Positions 8,497 to 15,390 of a stretch of DNA of 64,000 bases are shown one piece after another. The position numbers and the translations under genes are program-made. Under the pieces are notes generated by a model. That model saw only the letters and a program-made list of their open reading frames with translations. It was not told the origin of the DNA and did not search any database. Position 1 is the stretch's first letter; the number at the start of each line of letters is the position of its first letter. Where the stretch lies: the NCBI GenBank assembly GCA_035650475.1, contig DASRHP010000004.1, forward strand, positions 172,736-236,735, written 5' to 3'. The stretch is from Candidatus Binataceae bacterium. Its GTDB lineage: Bacteria; Desulfobacterota; Binatia; Binatales; Binataceae.

Positions 8497-8817
8497 TTAC
8501 CAGCGGTTTCGGCCTCGGCCCGCGCCGCCGCCGCTGTTGCGGTCGCGGTTGCCTCCGCCGAAGCTCGATTCGCGCGGTTTGGCCTCGTTCACCTTGATGT
8601 TCCGGCCCTTTAGTTCGGAATCGTTGAACTGGCGGATCGCATTGGCGGCTTCTTCCGAAGTCGCCATCTCGACAAAGCCGAAGCCCTTCGATTGCCCCGA
8701 GAACTTGTCGGTAATCACCGTGGCGCTTTGAACCTGGCCGGCTTGAGAGAAGAGTTCGTGGAGGTCGTCATTGGATACCGAGTAGGCCAGATTGCCTACG
8801 TATAATTTGCTGGGCAT
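8497..8817 (-). CDS. RNA-binding protein with one RRM domain and Gly-rich tail
   Basis: A 106-residue protein. An RRM fold spans residues 1-80, with RNP2 LYVGNL near residue 5 and RNP1 KGFGFVEM near residue 45, followed by a Gly/Arg/Asn-rich C-terminal tail (FGGGNRDRNSGGG). This is the bacterial/cyanobacterial Rbp type of single-RRM, Gly-tailed protein, which binds RNA and is often cold-regulated. The ATG at 8817 has GGAGGGG just upstream. A second RRM gene lies divergently at 9123, with about 305 bp between them. Confidence 0.93.
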   Translation of the reverse strand: MPSKLYVGNLAYSVSNDDLHELFSQAGQVQSATVITDKFSGQSKGFGFVEMATSEEAANAIRQFNDSELKGRNIKVNEAKPRESSFGGGNRDRNSGGGAGRGRNRW

Positions 8818-8861
8818 TTTGCCCCTCCGAGAGTTTATGCCGGGGTGGTTCCGAACAGAGA

Positions 8862-8907
8862 ACCCGGGCTCATTCCCGGGTAGGTGTGAAAGGAACGTCC
8901 GAACGTT
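8862..8907 (-). promoter_or_regulatory. Two hairpins in the probable 5' leader of the RRM gene
   Basis: Bases 8862-8868 (ACCCGGG) pair perfectly with 8875-8881 across a 6-base loop, 45-64 bases upstream of the RRM start codon. Further out, 8894-8898 (AACGT) pairs with 8903-8907 (ACGTT) across 4 bases. Genes for cold-regulated RNA-binding proteins often have structured leaders, so these may control the RRM message. No experimental basis. Confidence 0.35.
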
Positions 8908-9122
8908 TAACACCAAGCATATACCTTCGACCGCGCTAAAGATACCCCCTGCCTCGAGGGCTGATTTTCGAGCGTGTCAGGTTCCGGTTCACCCAGGATG
9001 TACTTCCTCCGCGGCAGAGAATAAAGTGGTCTCACTTGCCTTCGGATACGGTCCGCCCCCAGACCATCAGGGTCGCCTGTTGGGACAATCCGAACCGCTT
9101 GAGATGCTCAAGGAGATCGGTG
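8908..9122. other. Intergenic region between the divergent RRM genes
   Basis: With the leader hairpins above, this forms a divergent region of about 305 bp (8818-9122) that must hold both promoters. No gene is seen in it. A ribosome-binding AGGAGAT at about 9110-9116 serves the plus-strand RRM gene. Confidence 0.45.
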
Positions 9123-9404
9123 ATGCCCAAGGTGTACGTCGGCAATCTGGCCAGTTCAGTTACCAGTAGAGACCTTCTGGAGCATTTCGCGCGCGCGGGA
9201 GAGGTCCTGGGAGCGCTGGCAGTTACGGATAAGGCGTCCGGACTCTGTCGCGGGTTTGGCTTCGTGGAGATGGCGGAGCTTGCAGACGCTGCGCTCGCTT
9301 TCAGCTTGTTGAACAACACCCGGCTCAACGGCCAACAGATAAAGATCGAAGCCGCGCCGTCGCTAAAAAATGGCAAGGCCCGCAATCGGGCGGTGCAATC
9401 CTAG
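9123..9404 (+). CDS. Second small RRM RNA-binding protein, without Gly-rich tail
   Basis: A 93-residue single-RRM protein. RNP2 VYVGNL is near residue 4 and RNP1 CRGFGFVEM near residues 43-51. It differs from its divergent neighbour in lacking the Gly-rich tail and in having a Leu/Ala-rich second helix, so the two are paralogues with probably different RNA or protein partners. The ATG at 9123 is set by AGGAGAT 6-7 bases upstream; an in-frame ATG further upstream is not used. Confidence 0.88.
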   Translation: MPKVYVGNLASSVTSRDLLEHFARAGEVLGALAVTDKASGLCRGFGFVEMAELADAALAFSLLNNTRLNGQQIKIEAAPSLKNGKARNRAVQS

Positions 9405-9449
9405 CCCGCGGCTGTACCCGGTGCGGTTTCCAGCGAGGTCTGAATTCAA

Positions 9450-9728
9450 ATGGTAGCAGTCAATAATTGGGAAACCCACGATTTTGCGGTCAAGATGCTC
9501 GACTGGTCGGCGGCGCGCGGCTCAAGGCTCGTATACAGATGCCGCAGATGCGGCCGCAGCTTCCATCACTTTACCGCCGCAAGCCGCGACATGTGGGCCG
9601 TCGATGGAAGCGGTCGGGCGTTGGAAAACAGCGTGAGCGATCGGTGGCTATCCGAAGGATGTCCCCGCCTCTTCCGCGAAAAGGACGACGAAGATCGCAA
9701 GCGGCTGTACAAGGCTGTCGGCGCCTGA
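9450..9728 (+). CDS. Small protein with a CRRCG zinc-knuckle-like motif
   Basis: A 92-residue protein, not recognised by name. One CxxC (YRCRRCGRSFHHF) near residues 30-33, followed by two histidines and a later Cys in the SEGCPRLF stretch, suggests a small zinc-binding site. The C-terminus is charged and helical (EKDDEDRKRLYKAV). Because it encodes balanced, protein-like composition with a recognisable motif, I accept it as a real gene. It stands alone between the RRM gene and tRNA-Arg. Confidence 0.65.
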   Translation: MVAVNNWETHDFAVKMLDWSAARGSRLVYRCRRCGRSFHHFTAASRDMWAVDGSGRALENSVSDRWLSEGCPRLFREKDDEDRKRLYKAVGA

Positions 9729-9944
9729 ACGCGCCGTTCGGCATGCATAATTCCGCCGGGAATAAGCCGGCAACAATTCAGACAAGCGCTAAAGACGCGC
9801 ACCGCAGTAAATTTGATTTCCAGTCCTCGATCAGGCGCTCAGGCATTACGTGGGATAACCGCGACGAAAGGCTTGCGGCCCTGCGCAATGCCGTAGCCGG
9901 CAAAATTTCCGCGGCCGCCGAACTCGCAGGCGCGTGCAGCCTTG

Positions 9945-10019
9945 TGGTGCCCCGGCCGGGAGTCGAACCCGGACTTGAGGTTCCGGAGACCTCCGTGATG
10001 TCCTTTTCACTACCGGGGC
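9945..10019 (-). tRNA. tRNA-Arg, anticodon CCG, CCA end encoded
   Basis: A full cloverleaf reads on the minus strand: 7-bp acceptor stem GCCCCGG/CCGGGGC, 4-bp D stem GTGA/TCAC, anticodon stem GAGGT/ACCTC with loop CTCCGGA giving anticodon CCG (reads CGG), and T arm CCGGG-TTCGACT-CCCGG. The discriminator A and the terminal CCA are encoded. The gene stands alone. Confidence 0.95.
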
Positions 10020-10065
10020 GGCGCTGAGGCAGAGGGCAAAAATTATATCAGGCGCGCGAGCGCCA

Positions 10066-10160
10066 CAAGCGCCCGCCGGCGGGCGCTTGCGGCGCTCGCC
10101 GCGGCGTTCGCGACTGCGAACGCCGCGGCGGTGGACGGGTGAGCCGTCCGCCGCCGCTCG
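10066..10160. repeat. Cluster of three consecutive GC-rich stem-loops
   Basis: Three inverted repeats follow each other. Bases 10066-10089 form a 24-bp perfect palindrome centred on CCGG. Bases 10097-10111 pair with 10116-10130, a perfect 15-bp stem with a GACT tetraloop. Around 10131-10160 GGACGG pairs with CCGTCC around GTGAG, extended by GCGG/CCGC. They lie just downstream of the LLM oxidoreductase gene and upstream of tRNA-Arg on the minus strand. They probably end transcription of the LLM/hydrolase unit or protect its 3' end; no T-tract is present. Confidence 0.7.
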
Positions 10161-10192
10161 ATTAGACCGCGCAGGCCTGGCGCCCCGGCGCG

Positions 10193-11590
10193 CTAGACGC
10201 GCACCGACTCGTCGCGCTTGGGCGCGCGCTTGAGCGCTTCGAGATCGACCAGCGGATCGCGCCTGGTGCCTGCCGTGTAGGGCCGCGAGCCGGGCTTGCG
10301 CTCGAATGGATCCACGATGCCGAGCTCCTTGGCGATCTCGCGCATCGCGGGCAGCACCTCCTGGCCCATCAGCCGGATACTGGTCATGCGCTGCTCCAGC
10401 GTGAGCGGCCCCTGCGCCTGGAACAGCCCGAAGACGCCCGGATGGAGCACCTCCATGATCAGGCGCAGCCTGGGGATAACCGTCTTGGGCGTGCCGATGA
10501 TGATTTGCAGGCCGTCCTGCGCCTTCTGGTAATTCGCGTAGATCTTGCGCTTGGCCTCTTCCACGCTGACCTCGCCGCGGCGCAGCCGCTCGCGCGTGTC
10601 GGCCTTGTGCGGGTCGCGGTGCTGGTCATGGTCGCTGCCGGCCTCCCTGAGCTTCTCGCTGGTGATGCCGAGGAAGCCGTAGTCGGTGGCCTGACGGGCG
10701 AGCCGGCGGGTCGCCTCCTTAGAGTTGTAGCCTGGGGGCAACGTCCATTCAGGCCGCGAGAAGTTTGCCGCGCCGCCGCCGAAGAGCGCAGCCCTGCCGA
10801 GCTCCTGCGCTTTCTCCTCGGTTTCGGCGACGAAGATCTGCTGGAGGTAGCCGAAGTTCTCGGTGCCCGCGAGGTAGCCCTCTTGCGCGGCGGTGTCGCC
10901 GTAAAGGTTCCACAGCTCGACCGTCGATTGCAGCGCGGTGCCCAGGCCGATGTACGGGTAGCGATGCTGCGCGCACCAGACCACGGTCTCGGGGCTAATC
11001 ACGCCGGGAATCCAAATCGGTGGATGCGGCTTCTGGTAGGGCAGCGCCCACGGATTGATGAAGCGGTAGGTGAAATGTTTGCCCTCCCACCGGAACGGTC
11101 CCGGCCGCGTCCATGCGGCGATCACGACGTCGTGCGCCTCGTTGAAATACTCGCGGTTGTAGGCCGGGTTGGCGTTGTTGAAGATCTGCTCGCTGCCCGC
11201 GCCGCGCACCCATCCGGGCACCAGCCGCCCGCGCGAGATCAGATCGATCTCGGCCAGCTCCTCGGCCATCCGGAGCGGGTTCTTCAGCGTCGGCAGCGGG
11301 TTGCCGAGCAGCACGATGCGCACCTTCCTGGTGATGCGCGCGAGGATTGCCGCCTCCACGTTCATCACCGCGCCCATACAGAACGGCGTGCCGTGGTGCT
11401 CGTTGAGCATGATGCCGTCGAAGCCCATCTCCTCGGCATAGACGGCTTCGTCGAGATATTCGTTGTACAGGCGCGCGCCGACTTCGTGATCGAAGAAGCG
11501 GTTGGGGACGCCGAAGAAGCTGCGGTTTTTGATTACTTCTTCTTCGGGAAGTTCGCGGTAGGGGCGCTCGGTGAAATACATAATATGCAT
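10193..11590 (-). CDS. LLM-class flavin-dependent oxidoreductase (large form)
   Basis: A 465-residue luciferase-like monooxygenase. The family TIM barrel is visible through motifs such as GFDGIMLNEHHGTPF near residues 57-71 and RLVPGWVRGAGSEQ near residues 122-135, the latter replacing the usual GxGxGW-type flavin-binding turn. Such enzymes use reduced FMN or F420 to oxidise organic substrates. It is longer than the usual 330-380 residues, by an insert after the substrate-binding part. The ATG at 11590 has AAGGAG 7 bases upstream. The alpha/beta hydrolase 36 bp upstream on the same strand is probably co-transcribed. Confidence 0.9.
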   Translation of the reverse strand: MHIMYFTERPYRELPEEEVIKNRSFFGVPNRFFDHEVGARLYNEYLDEAVYAEEMGFDGIMLNEHHGTPFCMGAVMNVEAAILARITRKVRIVLLGNPLPTLKNPLRMAEELAEIDLISRGRLVPGWVRGAGSEQIFNNANPAYNREYFNEAHDVVIAAWTRPGPFRWEGKHFTYRFINPWALPYQKPHPPIWIPGVISPETVVWCAQHRYPYIGLGTALQSTVELWNLYGDTAAQEGYLAGTENFGYLQQIFVAETEEKAQELGRAALFGGGAANFSRPEWTLPPGYNSKEATRRLARQATDYGFLGITSEKLREAGSDHDQHRDPHKADTRERLRRGEVSVEEAKRKIYANYQKAQDGLQIIIGTPKTVIPRLRLIMEVLHPGVFGLFQAQGPLTLEQRMTSIRLMGQEVLPAMREIAKELGIVDPFERKPGSRPYTAGTRRDPLVDLEALKRAPKRDESVRV

Positions 11591-11626
11591 GGCTTGTCTC
11601 CTTCAGCTCACGCTATCGGCTGGGCC

Positions 11627-12421
11627 TCAGGCCAGGAATTCCTTGAGCAGCTTGATGAACTCAGCGGACTTTTCGATCTCGGGCCGATGGCTGCAATGGT
11701 CGAAGATCGTCACGCGGGTCTCAGTGTTGCTGAGCGCCTTGCGATAGGCCTCCGCCGCGCTCACCGGCACGAGCGCGTCCTCGCGTCCCCATACGATGTG
11801 GGTGGGCAGGCCGCTTACGCCGCCGAGGAAGTAGGGCAGGCTGGGGTTGTGCAGGATCGGTTCCCAGGCGATGCGCGCGGTCTCGGTGCGCGCGTCTTCG
11901 AAGGCCTCGAACTGCTCGGGCGTGCGCTCGCCGCCGTAGAGCTTGTTGAACTCGGGCGTCATCTCATGATCGTACACGCTGAGGTTAAGCGGCGTGCGTT
12001 GGGTGACGGCGAAAATGTCGAAGATTTCGCCCTCGGGCGGCTTGATCCCCATCGGCGCGACCAGCACCATCCGGCGGAACTGACGCGGGTTGGCGCTCGC
12101 CATCTCAGCCGCGATCCATCCGCCGAGCGAGAAACCGACGACGTCAATCGGCGCGAGTTCCATCTCGCGCAGCATCCAGGAGTAGAACAGGCCGACTTCG
12201 TGGACATTGCGGATCGCCTCGATCCGCGGCGATTTGCCGAAGCCGGGCTGGATCGGGATCAGCAGGGTGCGCTCCTTGGCCAGCGTCGAGTGCCAGTTGA
12301 GCCATCCCGGATGCCCCAGCTCCTCGTGCAGGACGAGCAGCGGCTTGCCGCGTCCGCCCCTGATCATTGCGAGGTCAGTCCCCGCGACGTGGGTGATTTC
12401 CTCGGCCCACTCTTCTGCCAT
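11627..12421 (-). CDS. Alpha/beta hydrolase
   Basis: A 264-residue serine hydrolase with the complete triad: nucleophile Ser98 in GFSLGG, Asp215 in WGREDALVP, and His245 near the C-terminus (CSHRPE). It fits the MhpC/C-C-bond hydrolase or esterase size class. It is transcribed first in a two-gene unit with the LLM oxidoreductase, which suggests oxygenation followed by hydrolysis of the product. GGAGG precedes the ATG at 12421. The substrate is unknown. Confidence 0.9.
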   Translation of the reverse strand: MAEEWAEEITHVAGTDLAMIRGGRGKPLLVLHEELGHPGWLNWHSTLAKERTLLIPIQPGFGKSPRIEAIRNVHEVGLFYSWMLREMELAPIDVVGFSLGGWIAAEMASANPRQFRRMVLVAPMGIKPPEGEIFDIFAVTQRTPLNLSVYDHEMTPEFNKLYGGERTPEQFEAFEDARTETARIAWEPILHNPSLPYFLGGVSGLPTHIVWGREDALVPVSAAEAYRKALSNTETRVTIFDHCSHRPEIEKSAEFIKLLKEFLA

Positions 12422-12725
12422 CTGATGAACCCTCCGTGGTCCGCGGCGGCGGTCAGCGCCCGGCGGTCGCCTCCACGCGCGCGTTTTGAGGAACGCGAAT
12501 GCGCAGCCGTGATGCCGCGCCCTGCATCGGCTGGAGCGCGAGCGGCGGCCATGCGGCGTTCCTCGCCTAACCTAGCCCATCCGCCGGTTTGAGTACCAGC
12601 GCCGGCAAAGGCGACCCTGCGCGCGAAACGTCGGTCGCCGCACAAGCGCGACCTCCCGCGGCAAGGTTGCCTATTTTCCCTAACCGCCGCATGCTGGCTG
12701 TCGGAAGGCCAGCGCGAAAGGACAA
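12422..12725. other. Divergent intergenic region, about 300 bp
   Basis: It separates the minus-strand hydrolase/LLM unit from the plus-strand SnoaL-like gene and must carry both promoters. I see no gene and no convincing operator. Confidence 0.45.
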
Positions 12726-13190
12726 ATGACGATGGACATCGCCGAACTCGCCAGGCGCATCACGATTCTCGAGGATACCGAGGCGATCAAGCAGCTCAAG
12801 GCGCGCTACTGCGCCGTGTGCGACGACGATCACAATCCGGACAAGATCACGACGCTGTTCGCCGAGGACGGGATCTGGGAGGGCGTTGATGGAATCGGGC
12901 GCCATCAGGGGCATGCCGCGATCCGCAGGTTGTTCGAAGGTTTCCGCGAGCGGATCAGCTTCTCGCAGCACAACGTGATGAATCCGATAATTGAAGTGAA
13001 CGGCGATCGTGCGCACGGCTCGTGGTACTTCATGGGGCCCTTCACTTTCCGCAAGGGCAACCGGGCGCTGTGGCTGGCCGCACGCTACGAGGACGACTAC
13101 GTCAAGCTCAACGGTGAATGGAAGTTCAAGCATCTGCGCGCGATCGGACGGATGGCGGCGCCGTACGAAAAGGGCTGGGCGCAGCCGTAG
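12726..13190 (+). CDS. SnoaL-like/NTF2-fold protein
   Basis: A 154-residue protein of the SnoaL-like polyketide cyclase/NTF2 superfamily. It opens with the typical helix ITILEDTEAIKQLKARYC, followed by a disordered-to-strand FAEDGIWEGVDG segment and a final curved sheet ending in GEWKFKHLRAIGRM. Members are isomerases, dehydratases or hydrolases acting on steroid-like and polyketide substrates in the cone-shaped pocket. The first ATG at 12726 starts MTMD. It may serve the catabolism encoded by the divergent LLM/hydrolase unit. Confidence 0.85.
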   Translation: MTMDIAELARRITILEDTEAIKQLKARYCAVCDDDHNPDKITTLFAEDGIWEGVDGIGRHQGHAAIRRLFEGFRERISFSQHNVMNPIIEVNGDRAHGSWYFMGPFTFRKGNRALWLAARYEDDYVKLNGEWKFKHLRAIGRMAAPYEKGWAQP

Positions 13191-13224
13191 CCTTGCAACG
13201 CGAGCGTGTGACCTCTCCCCCGCC

Positions 13225-13806
13225 ATGCTCTCGGACAAGGGGCGCGCAATAAGCGCTTACGCGCTGGCGCTGGTGTTGGCTGCGGGCGCCGCCGGATGCG
13301 CCGTCCGGCAGCTGGTCTCCACGCCGCCGCCGGCGCAGGCGGCGGCGCCGGCGCGACCGCTACCGTTCAGGGGCCGCCTTGCCCAGGGCGATCCCGACCA
13401 GCTTCCGCCCGACGTCGCGCTCTCGCTCTCTGCTACGTCGCCGGTCACGTTCATGTATCGCGAGGAGCTGACACACGACGAGCGCCACGACTCGATGCTC
13501 GCGACCGCACTCGCGCCGAGCACTTACGCCGGGGCACCGCTCGGCGAGTATGGAGTCACCGCGTTCGCGTCGCTTTCGATCACCGACGGCGAGAAAATTA
13601 TCGGGGACTACACCGCCAAGGCACGCGTATGGCGGTCGTACAGCCTTTACGCGGCGCCGACGCACAGGGAGCTGGAGGAGGCGGCGCGCGTCGCCGTGCG
13701 GCACAAGATTGACGCGCAGCTCGAAGCCGACGCCGGCCGCCTCGCGCAGGCGATCGCCGCTCGGTCCGCGCACCCGGCTGCGCCCTCCGACCATTCGATT
13801 CAATGA
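13225..13806 (+). CDS. Putative lipoprotein, unknown function
   Basis: A 193-residue protein starting with a lipoprotein signal peptide; the lipobox is the AAGC at about residues 23-26 (LVLAAGAAGC). A Pro/Ala-rich linker is followed by a beta-rich domain (about 55-150) and an Ala-rich helical C-terminus. No family is recognised. A second lipoprotein gene follows on the same strand, so both may act at the cell envelope. Confidence 0.65.
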   Translation: MLSDKGRAISAYALALVLAAGAAGCAVRQLVSTPPPAQAAAPARPLPFRGRLAQGDPDQLPPDVALSLSATSPVTFMYREELTHDERHDSMLATALAPSTYAGAPLGEYGVTAFASLSITDGEKIIGDYTAKARVWRSYSLYAAPTHRELEEAARVAVRHKIDAQLEADAGRLAQAIAARSAHPAAPSDHSIQ

Positions 13807-13861
13807 GCGCCGCCCGAAGATGAATCAGGTTCCTGCGCGGCGCGATCAAAATGGCGAGCCG

Positions 13862-14278
13862 ATGCGCGGGCGCTTCGCTGCGGCGGCCCTGACGCTGGCC
13901 TTGATCTTCGCTGGATGCGCCGCGCAAGGGCCGCCTTTCCAGCGCGCCACCGCGCCCCCCGACAACGCGACCATCTATGTGTATCGGCCCTACAGCTACG
14001 CGGGTTCGCTGCTCCGCCCGCCGGTGACGTGCGGCGGCCAGAGCGCGCGGATCGGCCCGGGCGGCTACCACGCCTTCATCCTGCCCGCCGGCCATGTCGT
14101 CTGTCACGTCCAGGGCGCGGAGAGTGCCGACGACGTCGACCTCGACGCCCAACCGCGCGTCTATTACATCCGCGAGCGGATCTCATGGGGCGTCCTGCGC
14201 GGCCATCCGCAGCTCGACCCGCAGGACACCGACAAGGCGCAGGGCGAAATTCAACAGTGCTGCGTCGAGGAACGCTGA
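13862..14278 (+). CDS. DUF2846-type lipoprotein
   Basis: A 138-residue protein. The signal peptide ends in a lipobox (LIFAGC at residues 14-19). The mature part has NATIYVYRPYSYAGS and the late GEIQQC segment, characteristic of the DUF2846 lipoproteins of Gram-negative bacteria, whose function is unknown. An upstream in-frame ATG at 13820 would add 14 residues; 13862 gives the normal signal-peptide length and is preferred, although neither has a good ribosome-binding site. Confidence 0.75.
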   Translation: MRGRFAAAALTLALIFAGCAAQGPPFQRATAPPDNATIYVYRPYSYAGSLLRPPVTCGGQSARIGPGGYHAFILPAGHVVCHVQGAESADDVDLDAQPRVYYIRERISWGVLRGHPQLDPQDTDKAQGEIQQCCVEER

Positions 14279-14384
14279 GGCGCCGATCCGTTTGACGCGC
14301 GCGGCCTTTGCGCGACAATCATGCGCGGGCGGCGCGCGCGGCGTCCGGCGTCTTGTGGGCCACAACTCCGGGGAGGTCGTCGTC

Positions 14385-15266
14385 ATGGATGTCACTTACG
14401 ATCGAGCCGCCGAGGATCTGGGCAACGTGGTCGCGCTCGAGCACGTCAACGTCACCGTGCCCGATCAGCGCCTGGCAACGATCTTCTATGTCACCGCGCT
14501 CGGCCTGACGCGCGATCCATTTCTGATGACCGGCGCCAACAACATGTGGATCAACGTCGGGCGCTGCCAGTTTCATCTGCCGACCGCAGCCAGGGCGCAG
14601 ATCCAGCGCGGCCGGGTCGGCCTTGTGATTCCCGACCGGCGCGCGCTGCTCAGACGCCTGGAGCGCGCGGCCAAGCATCTCGACGGCACGTGCTTTCAGT
14701 TCCACGAGGAGGCGGGCGTGCTCGAGGCGGTCTGTCCGTGGGGCAACCGTATCCGCTGCCACGAGCCTGACGAGCGTTTCGGGCCGATCACGCTCGGCAT
14801 TCCGTACGTCGAGTTCGACGTGCCCGCCGGCAGCGCCGACGGGATCGTGCGCTTCTACCGCGAGATAATCGCAACCCCGGCGCACATCGCCGAGGACGAA
14901 CCCGGCCGATGCGCGCGGGTCGGGGTCGGTCCAGGGCAGGAGCTGATATTCCGCGAAACCGACTGTCCGCTTGCGCCCTACGACGGCCATCATATCCAGG
15001 TTTACGTCGCCGACTTCTCGGGCCCGTACCGCCGCCTGCGCGAGCGCGGGCTCATCTCGGAGGAGAGCGACCAGCATCAGTACCGCTTCAAGAACATCGT
15101 CGAGCCCGGCTCGAACGAGGTGCTGTTCACCATCGAGCACGAGGTGCGCAGCATGCGCCACCCGCTCTTCATGCGCCCGCTGATCAATCGCGACGCGGCC
15201 CAGAGCAATTTGAACTACGCGCCCGGGCGCGACGCCTTTATCTGGAGCGCGCCGCGCGCGGATTAA
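14385..15266 (+). CDS. Two-domain VOC (glyoxalase/bleomycin-resistance fold) protein
   Basis: A 293-residue protein with two tandem betaalphabetabetabeta modules: residues 15-120, starting EHVNVTVPDQRLATIFYVTALGL, and about 130-250, which ends in HHIQVYVADFSGPYRRLRE. The VOC superfamily includes extradiol dioxygenases, glyoxalases and isomerases. The clear His-His-Glu triad of an extradiol enzyme is not evident, so I do not call a dioxygenase. The start is set by GGGAGG at 14371-14376. Confidence 0.8.
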   Translation: MDVTYDRAAEDLGNVVALEHVNVTVPDQRLATIFYVTALGLTRDPFLMTGANNMWINVGRCQFHLPTAARAQIQRGRVGLVIPDRRALLRRLERAAKHLDGTCFQFHEEAGVLEAVCPWGNRIRCHEPDERFGPITLGIPYVEFDVPAGSADGIVRFYREIIATPAHIAEDEPGRCARVGVGPGQELIFRETDCPLAPYDGHHIQVYVADFSGPYRRLRERGLISEESDQHQYRFKNIVEPGSNEVLFTIEHEVRSMRHPLFMRPLINRDAAQSNLNYAPGRDAFIWSAPRAD

Positions 15267-15390
15267 GTCGTCGGGCCTCCGGACCACCGTTTGCGCGCGC
15301 TACCTGAGTCACTGCCTGCCTCTGCGCGCCGCTTGGTACGGTTGATGCGTCACTTCGACTGCCTCGGACCCGCGCAGCGGAGAGCGCATA

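Noticed and set aside
10442..12592. Long plus-strand open frame (about 716 codons) across the LLM and hydrolase genes
   Set aside because: It is a shadow of two well-recognised minus-strand genes in GC-rich DNA; its translation has no domain pattern.
14385..15266. Extradiol dioxygenase
   Set aside because: The VOC fold is duplicated, but I could not assign the His-His-Glu iron triad, so only a VOC protein is claimed.
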